From Hymenopus coronatus (Eukaryota; Arthropoda; Insecta; Mantodea; Hymenopodidae), in NCBI GenBank assembly GCA_030762935.1, contig CM060892.1, positions 85,690,827 through 85,754,826 on the forward strand: DNA of 64,000 nt, written 5' to 3'. The notes under the pieces are model-generated. The model was not told the DNA's origin and did no database searches. It saw nothing but the letters and a program-made list of their open reading frames with translations. Of the stretch, positions 23,971 to 36,617 are shown piece after piece. Position 1 is the stretch's first letter, and every line of letters begins with the position of its first letter. A program made the translations under genes and the position numbers.

Positions 23971-24604
23971 AAAACTCTGATGTGTTACACTCACATTACT
24001 TTTTCTAGCTGCTCTACAACAGACTTCTTAAAAAAGACAAACTTCTTTCTACACAATGTTAATCGAGATAAACAGAATGTTCTTATTACTTAGTTCTTTA
24101 TAAATAGAAGGAAACTAGGAATGCACTAGGCTAACTGACAGTCAAGTGTTATAAAAGCTGTCGTTATGCGATTGTCATTGCAAATCGCTTCTTTGATTGG
24201 CCAGGAATAGATCAAAAGAAAAACGCACACTTCCTGTCTGAGAAAAGTATAATTACTTTACAATTGAAACCAATAACAAGGGATATCACGGAAACGGTTA
24301 TCTCCACAACAAAACGTAAAGGATAAATTGTGTGTTTGACAAGATCTACATTTTTTGTGCAGTAACTTTGTTTATCTTTTAAAGCTTAGTAGTTAATCAA
24401 AATTCGGCAGAATTCATCCAGAATAAAGAGGTCTTCAGAGGGTATTCCCATGAAATTCAAGATATACATTTTATTGGGGATGTAAACATCTTTAATATAC
24501 GGAATTTTAATCCAAATTGTTAGTGCCATTTTTGAGAAAATCTACAGTTTCGACACTTTTTCCATGTAAAGGGTAATTTTGATGGGAGATTTTTTTGAAA
24601 ATCT
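23971..24604 (-). repeat. HLR copy 16, 3' part
   Basis: It starts CTCTGATGTGTTACACTCAC, runs through the 3' block and stops at TTTTTTTGAAAATCTAA before the middle palindrome. Confidence 0.85.
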
Positions 24605-24646
24605 AATTTTTCTAATTATTGGTCCCTTGTAAATGGAAGGGAAAAT

Positions 24647-25501
24647 ATCTGATGTGTCCCATTCATATGACTTTCTCTAGGTGTTACTCAAACAACTTTC
24701 CTTACAAAAGACTATTCTTTTGTTTACGACGTGATAATCAAGGAATCAAGGCAAGCATTAGCAGAAATGCTAATTACTTGCTGCCTTGTAAGTAGAAGGG
24801 ACATAAGGCAGTACACTATTTTAAAAGCTGATCTTATATGAAACAACATAAGTGTTCGCTTTGCACGGTTACAGTAAAATAAGAGAGATGAATTGAAACG
24901 TCACTTCTTATTTGAGAACAGTTAAAAGTAGTTTAAAATTGAAACCAACAACAAGGAATATCTCATAAACGGTCAGCTCTACATTAAAAAAAAACAAAAA
25001 AAAAAAAAACGCACATGACATAACTTATGTGTTTTAAAGAGATCTACATTTTTTGTGTCATAAGTTTGTGTCTGTCTCTTACGGTTTAACTGTTGTGCAA
25101 AATTTTGCATAACTTATTCAGAATAAAGTTCACAATATACATTTTATTTATTTTATTACTATACTGTATTTTAATCAAAATTATTAGGGTGATTTTTGAG
25201 AAAAACATTTTCAAAAAGATCTCCATATAAAGGGTAGTTTGGGATGAGGGAATGTTTTTGTAAATTTTCGGGTTGCATCCTTGGAAGATACTAAACCTAA
25301 ATAACAGATTTAGTATTTCACGGTCTTTTGGTTTTTGAGCTATGCTGTCTACAGATACGCACACACACGGACCTATTTCTAAAAATGACTCAGGGTATCG
25401 CAAAACATATATTTCCGGTGAAATCTCTACATCGAATTTTGGGTGGAATACAATATCTTCTCTATCCACTATGTGAATTGTATATGCGGGCTAGAGAAAG
25501 T
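24647..25501 (-). repeat. HLR copy 17, full length
   Basis: It starts ATCTGATGTGTCCCATTCAT and ends CTAGAGAAAGT. An A-run of about 20 with interruptions lies near 24986-25009, and the centre is CACACACACGG only. It is head-to-head with copy 18. Confidence 0.88.
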
Positions 25502-26409
25502 AAAAAGACATTTTTAAAGAGCATCCGTATGTGTGTCTTTGTGTTCTTGGCTGTGTCTTTGAGCAGCATAATTCAAAAAGGAAACACATATTTAGTACCA
25601 AATTTGGTATTTAAGCTCAGCACCTTTCAAGGATGTGACATAAAGATTTTCAAGAAAATCCCCCACCCTAAATCACCCTTTACACGGAGTATTTTTCGAA
25701 AGTTTTGATTTTCCCAAAAATGGGTCTAATGAGTTTTATTAAAATACCAAATGTTTAAGATATTTTCATGAAAAATGAAATGTATGTCTTGAATTTTCAG
25801 GCAATAGCCGCTGAAGTCCTCTTCTTTCTGGATGAGTCTTGTATAACTGGTTGTGAGGGCTGTACTGGATCGGTTTGTGAGGGACGTATTAGGTGAAAAG
25901 AACAGAGGTCTACCCCATCAAAATATAAATACAATGCATAAGCAGCTCTAAAAATTAAATTATTACAAGAAATACTATTATTCATACTCAACTAACTAGA
26001 GATAAACAAAATACTATTGCACAAAAAACCATAAAACTCGTTTAAACACACAATTTACTCTCAAATACATTTTTGTGGGGTAATCGATTTCTAAACATTC
26101 CTCGTTATTATTTTAAATGTTCCAACACTTATATTTTGCTCAAATGGGAGGTATTCATTCGTTCATCTTCTTTATTTTTACTCCTGACCATGCAAAGAAC
26201 GGAATTTCACTGTCAAAGCAACTAGCTCTTAAAAGATTTGACAATCCCTTTGGCATGGTATCCGTTATTTTCGTTGCACCTACAAGAAAATAAGAAATAA
26301 TTCCATTTCTGCTTAAGTTTATGCAGATTGGCATGAAGGAGATCGAAGAATAAGCTTGTGTAAGAATATTTTACTGCAGCACATGTTGAGAAAATCATGT
26401 GACATCACA
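25502..26409 (+). repeat. HLR copy 18 with 140-bp insertion
   Basis: The 5' block is absent. It starts beside the GT centre (GTATGTGTGTCTTTGTGTTC), then runs to GAAAATCATGTGACATCACA. Between about 25852 and 25990 an unrelated segment replaces the usual transition from CTTGTATAACTGGT to GAGATAAACAAAAT. Confidence 0.8.
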
Positions 26410-26785
26410 TTTTTCCTTCTGCATTCATTATTCCTATAATTTGTGCTTAAATTCTACTTGGGATCTATTAAGCTTATTTTTCCACATTTTACTATTTATT
26501 ATTGCAGATTGGGAGAAACTGTAAAAGTGGCGAGATTTGGTGAGCAGCGAATTCAAAATATAAAAGAAGCGGCAGAAGTTGTAATACTACATAATAGAAA
26601 AACAAGTAAAACGGTAGTATGGAATTAATTTTCAGGGTTTTTTGGCGAACGAAGTGGGATAGTTCTCACATTGTAATCACTTCAATAATTATTCTGAAAG
26701 CATAAAATTACATAATTATAGGTCTCGAATTATCAGAAAACAAATGAAAACAAGATTTCCTTAACCTCAATTGGATTGACGAAAA
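26410..26785. other. Gap between HLR copies holding the possible exon
   Basis: Apart from the candidate exon nothing is recognised. Confidence 0.35.
26508..26628 (+). CDS. Possible terminal coding exon, unrecognised
   Basis: An AG acceptor at 26506-26507 follows a pyrimidine-leaning tract (TTTACTATTTATTATTGCAG). The frame after it reads LGETVKVARFGEQRIQNIKE, then AAEVVILHNRKTSKTVVWN and TAA at 26626-26628. The composition is charged and protein-like, unlike the low-complexity frames elsewhere. I do not recognise the family, and no upstream exon is visible. It lies in an HLR-free gap of about 370 bp. Chance remains quite possible. Confidence 0.3.
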
Positions 26786-27746
26786 AGTCTGATATGTTGC
26801 ATTCACATGCCTTTCTCAGGCTGCCCCCCCCAAAAAAAAAAACTTTCGTTACAAAAAGTATTTAGTGTCTACGTTGTGATAATTGTGATAAACATAATTA
26901 GAAATGGTCTTGTTACTTGCTTCCTTGTAGCTAGAAGGGACATAAGACCAAAACGATAGTCAAATCTTTAAAAAAAAAACGTTTCCTTTTGAAACATTAC
27001 GAATCGGTTCTCTTTTGCTTTCCTGGAGTAAAACTTAAGAGATGAAACGAAAATTCCTAATTGAGACAATTTTTAGTAGTTTAAAATAGAAATCAATAAC
27101 AAAGGAATCTCTCGGAAACGGTTAACATTACTAAAAAAGTAGGTATATGACAGCCACCTTCAAAAAAGAAATTCATAAAAATCATAAAATATATATCAAT
27201 GAATATAAAATTTCCTAAAAAGACGTATATTGTGTGTTTTTAATGAGATCTGCATTTTTGTGTAATAAGTTTTTGTCTCTCTTTTACGGTGTACGAGTTT
27301 ACAAAACTTATCCAGAATGAAGAGGTCTTCAGAGGCTATTCCCTTCAAGTTTGATATATATTTCGTTTTTTCTGAAGCATCTTAAATTACGACATTTTAA
27401 TCAATATCGTTAGAGCTATTTTCGAGAAAATCAAAATATTTGAAAACTGTTCCATGTAAAGGGCAGTTAGGGGAGGGAGATTTTCTTGAAAATCTTCGTG
27501 TCGCATGTGGAAGATACTGAGCTTAAATACCAAGTATGGTAATTAACTAACTTTTCGTTTTGGAGCAATCGTACCCAAGGACTCACACACTCATATGGAC
27601 ATGTTTAAAAAATCCCTTTTTTGGATTCAGGGTGTCTAAAAACAAGTATTCCCGAGGCAATTTTGGTGTCAAGTTTTTGGGTGGAAAACAAAACCTTCAC
27701 TTATCTACTATTACATTGTAGAGAAAATAGTAAACTAGAGAAAGTA
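26786..27746 (-). repeat. HLR copy 19, full length with small insertion
   Basis: It starts TCTGATATGTTGCATTCACA. About 65 extra bp occur near 27165-27230 in the 3' block. The terminal GTAGAGAAA / CTAGAGAAAGT motif is doubled at 27718-27746. Confidence 0.85.
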
Positions 27747-28155
27747 AAGAAACATTCCACTTGGGTATTGCTGAAGAGAATGAATAATCGTTTTATCTCA
27801 CCCTCGCCCGAAAATGAGAAGCAATTGTAGGAAATTATCCCATCCGTTATAACAGCATACCCTTCATATTATTCAGATGCCAGCTGGTGTAGTGAATAGG
27901 TGTTTTTGCCGTTACTCAGATTCATATTTATGTATCTGTTTCTCCTAGAAGAACTACATGCACATTCAACGCAGAGTGTTCGATAACTTTCCGGACTGAT
28001 TTATTTTATTACGAACAAAAAACAGGTACAGAAAAACTCCATGTGTCATTCATCAACAAAATCCCATGGTAGTCGTAGAACTCCTTTTGTCGAGCGATGA
28101 ATACACAAATACAAAAGTGTTTTGCATGTCTCCAAGATGAATAAGGAGTACTTTT
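27747..28155. other. Unassigned DNA
   Basis: Nothing recognised. Confidence 0.35.
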
Positions 28156-28745
28156 GCTTTCTCTAGCATTGTACAATGTACTTAGAATATCTAGAGAATA
28201 TATTTTATGTATTCCACCCAAAATTCGATACCCGATTTCACCCGAAATGCATGTATGTATTTAGATCTTCTGAATAAAAAAAAAACCGGCTAAATCCAAA
28301 TTTGATAATTAAGTTCAGTATCGTCCAAGGATGTGATACGAAGCCTTTCAAGAAAACACTCTCACCCCAACTACCTTTACATGAAATATTTTTCAAAAAT
28401 TCTGATTTTATAAAAATAGCTCTTAACTATTTTGATTAAAATGCCATAATTTAAAGATATTTTCACGACGAACGAAATGTATACTTCGAGTTTTCTGAAA
28501 GTAGCATCTGAAAACTTCTTAATTCTGGATGATTTTTGTATAACTCGTAAACCCTAAGAGATATACAAGAGCTTACTACACACAAATGTAGGTATCAATT
28601 AAATACCCAATTTATGTCATATAGATTTTTTTTTGTAGAATTAACCGTTTCTGAGATATTTATATTCATTTATTGGTTTCAGTGTTAGATTACTTAAAAT
28701 TTTCTCAAGCGGAAAGTCACCTTTCGTTTCACCTCCTTTTTTTTA
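28156..28745 (+). repeat. HLR copy 20, 3' end missing
   Basis: It starts CTTTCTCTAGCATTGTACAA; the GT centre is deleted (AATAAAAAAAAAACCGGC). It ends inside the 3' block at TCACCTTTCGTTTCACCTCC. Confidence 0.82.
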
Positions 28746-28878
28746 TTGTGTCATTTATATATTCCCCTTTAACATCTAAGGTCATATCGAGAGCTTTGCA
28801 CTTGAAACCACTCGTCTGTAGGTTTGAATCATTTTATTTTACTCAAATACACACATTCACTCTCACATACATACTATA
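28746..28878. other. Short unassigned spacer
   Basis: Nothing recognised. Confidence 0.35.
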
Positions 28879-29110
28879 GGCTGCGCCGTGGCTGAGTGGT
28901 TAGACCACTTGCCTCTCAGCTAGACGGCCGGGGTTCGATCCCAAGCGACCGCATGGTGGACAAAGAGGCGCTGGGGCGGGTTTCCTCCGGGTACTCCGGT
29001 TTCCCCCGCCATCGCATTCCGCCGGTGCTCCATCATCATTCATGTATCATCAGTGTCACCGCCTGTGGTGCCATAAGTAGTTAAAGCGGGCGTTAAACAC
29101 TACAAAAAAA
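28879..29110 (+). repeat. SINE-A copy 4, full length
   Basis: It has an excellent head (GCGCCGTGGCTGAGTGGTTAG; box B GGGGTTCGATCCC), a body with TCCGGTTTCCCCCGCCATCG, and a tail GGCGTTAAACACTACAAAAA followed by an A/AAAC-rich stretch. It is one of the best-preserved copies. Confidence 0.92.
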
Positions 29111-30810
29111 ACAAACAAAAAGAAACATACATACATCCAGTCTCTGCAGGGAATAGGGAATCATTCTGGCTAAAGAAAAATTAACTTAATTTCTGAAAAT
29201 GTTGTTAGAAATGTAAGATGGTTCACTATGGAATACTATAATGTTTTAAAAATGAAACTAACTTTATTATCCACTGCGAAGCGTCTAGGAGGCCAGATAT
29301 TGTCGTCTATACTTATTATAAATCATAACTCCGACTCTGTATAGACACTTTCTTAAATAGAATAATGTACAAAAATTTGCATGGTGGTGGAAATTTTAGC
29401 GGCGGTTGCTAGGAGAGAAACAGCCATTATTCCAGGGATAGAAGCACTGCAATGTAGATGTTGCCAACATAGAAAAAGCTACCAGAGAAAAACCAGCAGA
29501 AATTACCAAAAAATAAACACGAAAATCAGTTTATTTACGCACACCGACACACATAGATATGCACAAACTCACACACACACACATACACACACCGGTTATG
29601 TGGACATTGCTCCCTTTTCTCTGGTTCAACAATCTTTGAATGGTTAGTGGTAAGTTGTATTCAAATGCTGGTAGTTCTGGACTTTGGAATATGAATGCCA
29701 ACTATGAATGATATGAGCGATTTGAACGCTACTTGTGCGATAGCTAGTGAAACAATGGAATTTGCTGTAAGAAACTAAAGAAAACGAAGTACTTGTGATA
29801 TATTTCAATATAAATCGTGTTTTCTTATGAAAGCTTAAAGACCAAACAGAGAAATTCTCAAAGCTTTATAAAAGAATATCACGATGCGTTGAAGTGAACA
29901 AATAATAATTATATAGGTTTAATGGTAGTTTAAGCGGTGTGAACAAAGTATACTAAAAGTAAAATTATTCCACTTACGAAGCATAAAATATTCTCATTTG
30001 GAAAAACAAAAATTAAGTTAGTTCTAGGCTCCTTGTAAATTAATCTTTGAAGAAGTATTCTTAACCTCAAAACGTTCCTACTTGCTATAACATGTCTGTT
30101 TTCTTTGAATAGACTCTCTCATTCAGTGAAATAAACATTCGTCCAACAGTTTGTTGTTCTTTTCACTTGATTCCTTCTCTTCCGCTTACATAGCTGGATC
30201 CCCAGGCTCCTCTTGTGGTTAAGAAAATTGATTTATCCTTACGGCATGGCTTCATTCCTCAATGGTGCAAGTGTGTGTTATCCTCTTTCCTCTTGTCACA
30301 CACAGAAACAATTTGAAATGCTCGTGCAGTAACAAGTCATGAGTTTTTTAGCAACATTTTCCCGCACAAATGTGTAACTTCGGTGATATATGTTATTGTT
30401 TTCATAATTTAAACAGGGATAATTAATACTTTTAAAAACTAAATATAGTTTGCTATTTTAGCGCAAGTGGAATAAGAAAAACTTATAAAATGGATACATA
30501 TGTACATTGGATATACGTACATTTGAAACGTACATCATGAACATGTTCTAAAACAGCTTAAACCATGAAAACAAAATTTAAAACGGATTTCATACACCTA
30601 TAACAACTCTACCATCTTCATGAAATCGTTCTAAAATAGTTTAGGCTACGAAAAATATATTTTTGATACGAATTTTATATCAAGTCCATCTTCTTCCAGA
30701 AATAAGGTTTTATATACCTCCTACAACTTATCAGTTATACAAATCTGTGCAAAATTCAATAAGAATGAAGACGAATGTTCTTAGAAGATTTAAGATACCA
30801 GGTGGCCTAA
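29111..30810. other. Unassigned DNA with CA-rich tract
   Basis: A short ACACAC-rich tract lies at 29564-29592. No repeat of the window's families is found in this 1.7 kb. The 88-residue frame at 29381-29647 runs into the CA tract and has no motif. Confidence 0.4.
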
Positions 30811-31180
30811 CTGCCACGTATTTGGCGTCTACAGTTTATCCCTTCGTGCGTTTAAAGAATTGCAGAACTCAACGGGGCTATTTTAAGTTAAAACCGATAT
30901 GTGGGGAACTTATTGAAAGATCTTCTTTTTTACCCTTCTTTCTTATCACGGAGATGGCTCACCTGCGGTGCCATTTGTAGTAAAAGCGGGCGTTAAACAC
31001 TATAAAACACAAACAAACAAAAACGGTATGGTAGATGGATCGCGCTCATTGAGAGAGTTAAAACGAAGGTAGCGGTCGCCAATTCGCCACTAGCTAGCTT
31101 TAACTTGACAAAGCCCCAATAAGCTCTGCAACTCTTTTAAAGCACTAAGGTATATCAGCAAACGTCAAATACGGGGCAGT
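30811..31180. repeat. Palindromic MITE copy 2, split by SINE-A tail
   Basis: The left arm has TTTAAAGAATTGCAGAACTC and AACGGGGCTATTTTAAG. The right arm (31031-31180) has GCTCTGCAACTCTTTTAA and AACGTCAAATACGGGGCAGT. Together they form the same inverted-repeat element as at 57121-57409. Confidence 0.78.
30958..31032 (+). repeat. SINE-A 3' tail inserted in MITE, TSD AGATGG
   Basis: Only the last roughly 55 bp of SINE-A (CACCTGCGGTGCCATTTGTA to GTTAAACACTATAAAA) plus an AAAC-rich tail are present. Direct repeats AGATGG at 30952-30957 and 31033-31038 bracket it, as expected for a 5'-truncated retrotransposition. Confidence 0.7.
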
Positions 31181-31189
31181 ATGCATTTT

Positions 31190-31290
31190 ATTAGTTATGC
31201 AGATATCTTAAATTCTATATCTTATTTTAATCAGAGTACATTTTCGATGAAATTTCGAAATCGAGGTTTTGGGTTAAATGCATTCTGAAA
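31190..31290 (-). repeat. HLR scrap
   Basis: Decayed pieces such as GATGAAATTTCGAAATCGAG and GGTTTTGGGTTAAATGC correspond to the 5' block inverted. Confidence 0.5.
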
Positions 31291-31734
31291 CGTGTAGTTC
31301 ACTCAGTTGCATACAAAACAAATTTTCGTCAGCCAATTTCTATTACAGCGTGATTTGCAGTCACTGCACTTTGTAGTTTTGAATAAAGAAAAACTTCAAA
31401 TTTGTCTCGACAATAGTGCATAAACATTGATTTGAAGCACGGATCTTCCGCTTTCCGTCCGGTTACTCTTACCAACAATGGTAACATGTCGAAATGAGGT
31501 TATATTCCCCAAACAACTCGCATTTGTCTATTGCGAAAGTTTATTATTCTATTTAATTCACCTTAATTGAAACACAAATTTTCGGAAATAGCTACAATAC
31601 CCATTTCATTATAAATACAAAGGGAATAGGGGTAGTCAAATATTTATCAATTGGACACTACTTATACTGGCCTTAAGTCCATGCTCTTTCAATGCAATCG
31701 GGAGAAACAACCGAACATCGACCGTACTTTAAAC
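31291..31734. other. Unassigned DNA
   Basis: Nothing recognised. Confidence 0.35.
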
Positions 31735-32010
31735 GAATGACCAAGTTTTGAACAGTTCGAACCATTAATAACGGTTATCTCGGAAATGGCTCTGGGCACA
31801 AGAACATTATTCAAAATAAATGATGGGTTCTACAGTTCTACATTTTTGTTAGTGCTTTTACGTCAATTACTTAACATTTACCATTATTCTAGATTGTACA
31901 GAATGCTTTCCAAATGAAGTGTATTTCGTAGGTGATTCCCAGAAAATTCAATATATACATTTTATATTACTCAGCTATCCAAGCATTTTCAGATGTGCAA
32001 TAGAATAGTT
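31735..32010 (-). repeat. HLR copy 22, strongly diverged
   Basis: Recognisable by ATTAATAACGGTTATCTCGG, TACATTTTTGTTAG and AGAAAATTCAATATATACAT. This looks like an older copy than its neighbours. Confidence 0.65.
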
Positions 32011-32262
32011 TGGAGGATTTGAAAAAAATATCTTAGTCTATCAGTATAAACTAAAATTAACTAATATTGTATTTTTAAGGGTTACCTTAAATTAGTAAAC
32101 TCACCAGAATTACTGCAATGAAATTGCCATTATTTTCAAGAATTGACATTTCTGCAAAAATATATTGCAAAAAGAATGGTGTACGTTGAACATGAGAGCG
32201 GTGGACATATTCCCAATGCTTTGAAAAATACTATTGTTTCCGCACTATGTGATATTTTGTTT

Positions 32263-33094
32263 TTGATTTCTCTACCACGTACATAGAAGGCAGAGGTATT
32301 GGAATTTCAATGGAAATATATGTTTTGAAGCCCACTGAATCGAAAAAAGGATTTTTGGAAAAAGGTGCGCCTGGCTGTTTATCACTGTGTGTGTGTGCGT
32401 GTGAGTGTGTGTGTGTAAACAGAGACAAAATGTGGGATAAATAATACTAAATACTTAAGATCAGCATCATGTGACCCATATTCCAGAAAATCCCCAACTC
32501 TAGACTATTTATTTGGAAAAATTTAAGAAAATGTTGATTTTTTTTTTTAAAAAATGGGTTTACCTATTTTCGGTAAAGCACAATATGTTAAAGCTACATA
32601 GGACATGATAAATACAATTTATATCCTGAATTCACTGGGAGCAGTCTCTTGAGTCCTGTTCATTCTGAATTACTTCACATAACTGTTATAAACCGAGAAA
32701 AAAGCTTACCGTACAAAAACTATAGTATGGTTAAACACAATTTATGTCACATACATTTTTGTTGAGGAGCTATTTTTGCAATATGATTTTATAGGTTTGT
32801 ATTTTGCGAATTTATAAGCTCCTCAAATGAAAAATAGTCATCTTTTGTTGTTGTTGTAATCCTGACAATTCAATATGAACGAAATTTAAATATTTCACAT
32901 AACGATCATTTTTAAAATATTTCATTATTGCTTTAGCTTAATTTATTTCCTTATTTTAGTTGTCTACATGGAAGCAATTAAAAATTCAATTTCTGCACAT
33001 GTTTATCTCGATTATTAGATAGAAGAGTAACCTTTTGTAGGAATAGTTTGTTGAAGAATAGATAGAGAAACTTATGCGAATGGAATACATCGAT
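32263..33094 (+). repeat. HLR copy 23, full length, diverged
   Basis: It runs from GATTTCTCTACCACGTACAT to ATGCGAATGGAATACATCGA. The centre is a GT-rich tract at 32385-32418. It is more diverged than copies 24 or 32-34. Confidence 0.82.
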
Positions 33095-33233
33095 ATTTTG
33101 TATCTCAAGCATTATAGAATTATAGCGGTTTAATGTTTGAAACTACATTTGAGACACATTATATTTTCAGAAGTATTGAGTTTATCTTAGACAATGAGTG
33201 AATCTTTGTTCAAACTGATAATTTAAAAAAAAA

Positions 33234-34070
33234 TCATATGTGTTTCATTCACATGACTTTCGCTATATCTCTGTAACAAATTATTGCTAATAAGTTTATT
33301 CTTTTATTTATTTCATGCTAATCGAGAAGATTTAGCAGAAATAGTCTTATTTCTAAATTTATTGTAAGTAGAAGCGAAATAAGGGAGTACCATAGGTTAA
33401 AGTGAAAGCCAAAAGCTGGTTGCTATGTGACTGAAGTTCGTTTGTTTGTATGGACACGAGTTGGCAAATTCCTGTATGAGAAAAGTATAAATTTTTCAAA
33501 GCTGAAACCAAAAATAAGGAATATCTCAAAATCCTCAACTCCACGAAAAAAACATAAATTGTGTGTGTTTAACGTGCTCTACATTTTGTGTGTTAAGTTT
33601 TTGTCCATCTCTTACGGTTTAGTAGTTATGCAAAATTCATCCAGGATAAAAGTAGTCTTCAGAGGCTATCCCCAGAAAATTCAAGATACACACTTTATTT
33701 GTCAGGTAAATATCTTTAGTATACGATATTTTAATCAAAATCGTTAGAGCCAGTTTTTAGAAAATCAAAATTTTCGAAAAAATTCCATGTAAAGGGTAGT
33801 TGAGAGTGAGGGGATTTTCTTGAAAATCTTCGTGTCGCAGCCTTGGAAGATACCAAACCTAAATACCAAGTTTGGTTTTAAACGGACTTTACGTTTTTGA
33901 GCTATGCTGCCCACAGACACATACACACACACGGACATTTTTCTAAAAATGCTTTTTTTTATTCAGGAGGTCTCAAAACATGTATTTCCGGTGAAATTTC
34001 GGTACCGAATTTTTGGGTGCAATACAATACCTTCTCTATACACTATGTACATAGCATGAATAGAGAAAGT
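33234..34070 (-). repeat. HLR copy 24, full length
   Basis: It starts CATATGTGTTTCATTCACAT and ends with the intact palindrome CTCTATACACTATGTACATA, then TAGAGAAAGT. The centre is CACACACACGG only. Confidence 0.9.
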
Positions 34071-34285
34071 AAAGAAAAGCACAGATACATGAATGATTAA
34101 AATTATCTGGGTTTAAACAGAAGATTTTCTGACTTTACATAATGCATTATACCCTTCCACCTTATCTTTACCGCTTTAAGCTCGTTAGATCGAATTTTGG
34201 GAGACGGAAATGGATATTAAAACGTATATTGAATGAGCTGAAGTACACAGTTGCTTAACAGTTATTGTTTGGGAGTAAAAGAAAA

Positions 34286-35114
34286 ACCTGATGTGTTCCA
34301 TTCACATGATTTTTTCTGCCTATTCTGTAGACAATCTATTCTTATTTTGTGAGAATATTTTTTTATTCACATCATGTTAATCGAGACAAACATTAACAGA
34401 AACAGTCTATTTACCTGCTTCCTTGTAAGTAGAGGGGAAATAAAGGAACACTCTAGTTAAATCTTTTAAAAACTTTCGCTATGCGATACAATTGTAATTC
34501 GGTGCTCTTTGTATGGCCTGGATCAAAACAAAAGAGATGTGAAACGAACGGGACTTCCCATTTGAGAAGTATTTTAAAGTTAAAACCAATAACAAGGAAA
34601 ATTTTAAAATGGTTAATTTAAAAAATAAGACCTACAACTATGATATAAGTTGTGTTTTAACGAGATCTACCATTTTTGTGTAGTAAGCTTTGTTTATCTA
34701 TTACGGGTTTATCAGCTATGCAAAAGTTATTCAGAATGAAGAGGACTTCAGGGTCTATTCACTCGGTATTTGTTTGCCATGTAAACATCTTTGCTATAGG
34801 AATTTTAATTAAAATCCATAGATCCATTTTTGAAAAAAATCGAAAATTTCAAAAAAATGTTCAATGTTTAGGGCAGCTTTGGGTGGAGGAGTTTTCCTGA
34901 AAATCTTCGTGTTGCATACTTGAAAGTTTGATATTTGACGGAGTTTTCGTTTTTAAGTTATGTTGCCCCCCCCACACACGAACCTTTTTCTAAGTTTTTT
35001 AGGATTCATGTGTCTTCAAAAGTGTTTCCGGTGAAATCTCGGCATCAAATTTTGGATGAAATACAAAACCTTCTGTACCTGCTATGTACATTATACTTAC
35101 GTGGTAGCGAAAGT
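34286..35114 (-). repeat. HLR copy 25, full length
   Basis: It starts CCTGATGTGTTCCATTCACA. The centre is a C-run plus ACACAC. It ends GTAGCGAAAGT. Confidence 0.88.
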
Positions 35115-35384
35115 AACAATGGCAATAAATAAATAAATAATTACGTAAGTAAATTGATGCATGGCTGGAAAACCGGTATGTAAAGAGAACGTTTGGATGC
35201 CCTCCTGGTGATTGGATTGTGTCATCGGGCCATTACATTAATGCGTGTCGCACTAAAGTAATTGAGACAGCTGGCACATCCGGTTTCTGTGTTTGGAGAG
35301 AATTAAGTCTGCCGCATACAACATCAAGTGCGGAGCATATTAAGTTTATATTTGAGCAGTGAATAAAACATAAAAATCCTGTAT
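35115..35384. other. Short unassigned spacer
   Basis: No motif or repeat match is recognised. Confidence 0.35.
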
Positions 35385-36172
35385 ACTTTCTCTAGCACTT
35401 ATGTATGTGCAATATACATAATAGATAAAGAAGGGATTGTATGGAACCCAAAAATTTGATACCGAGATTTCACCGGATATATATGCTTTCAGGACACCTG
35501 AATTAAAAGAAAAGTTAGAAAAAGTTCAATGTGTGTATATGTATGTATATATGTACGAGATGTGTGTATGATGTGTGTATGTGTGTATGTATGTGTGTAC
35601 GTATGTATGTATGTATTGTATTGTAATGTAATGTACAGCATAACTAAAAACATATGATCATTAAATACAAAATCCTAAACTACCCTTTCCATGGAATCTT
35701 TTTCAAAATTTTGGATTTTATAAAAACTAGCTCCTGAATTTCTTGGGAATAGTCTCTTCATTCTGAAGGAGGTTTCCATAACTGGTAAACTGTGAGAGGT
35801 ATAAAATAATGAATATCTCTTTAATGTATATGACACTTTAAGTCATATATGACATATTCATTCTTTGTTGTAGAGCTAAGCATATCGGAGAATTCTCTGT
35901 TTTTTCTTTCAATTTTAAAATAGTTAAACTTTTCTCAAACGTGGTGCCCTCATCCGTTTCAAATCTTAGTTGTTTTGCTCCTGGCCATAGAAAAGAACCT
36001 AGTGTCAATGACAGTCGCATACGGCAGCTTTTAAAGATTTGATTATCGCTTTAGCTTAAGGTGTACCCTTATTTTCCTTCTACTTATAAGGAACTAAGTG
36101 GTAAGACCAATTCTGGTAATATTTATATTGATTAGCATGATGTATTTTGTGAGAATAGTTTGTGTGCAGAAC
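35385..36172 (+). repeat. HLR copy 26, 3' end missing
   Basis: It starts ACTTTCTCTAGCACTTATGT. The centre is a mixed GTAT/TGTG tract at 35530-35620, showing repeat-unit drift. It ends at TTTGTGTGCAGAACAG without the terminal hairpin. Confidence 0.85.
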
Positions 36173-36566
36173 AGAACGTATAAGACTCTTTGATATTAAT
36201 TTGTATTTCCTATAAGGAATCTCATTCACGGTACTGAACCTTCCTTGGAAGAATATAAAATGTTATATCAATAGCGCTTTAGCGAAATGGAACACTGCCA
36301 ACTTTTTATATTCGTGTGCGCTTGAAGGTCTTCATAAAATATATATTTTGATCCTACTCCGATCTAGGGGTCCAACGTTCATCACAGTAAAGAATATAGG
36401 GAATGTTAAAATAAGTCCTGTAGTTTCCTATCTAGCGTCTCTGAATTTTCATGCAAGTTATATACGCTTTAAATCTGACCACGCCATCAAATTCGCGGAT
36501 TCGGGGACATCTGTTTTTATTTTGATGCATCTCACCGCTTCCTCAAATCCAGTCAATGACTTGATT
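36173..36566. other. Unassigned DNA
   Basis: Nothing recognised; the frame at 36348-36626 runs into the TTTA repeat. Confidence 0.35.
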
Positions 36567-36569
36567 ATT

Positions 36570-36616
<47 letters not shown>

Positions 36617-36617
36617 T
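36567..36617 (+). repeat. (TTTA)n microsatellite
   Basis: About 12 units of TTTA. It abuts the 3' end of the inverted SINE-D copy and may be that element's tail seen in inverse (TAAA)n. Confidence 0.92.
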
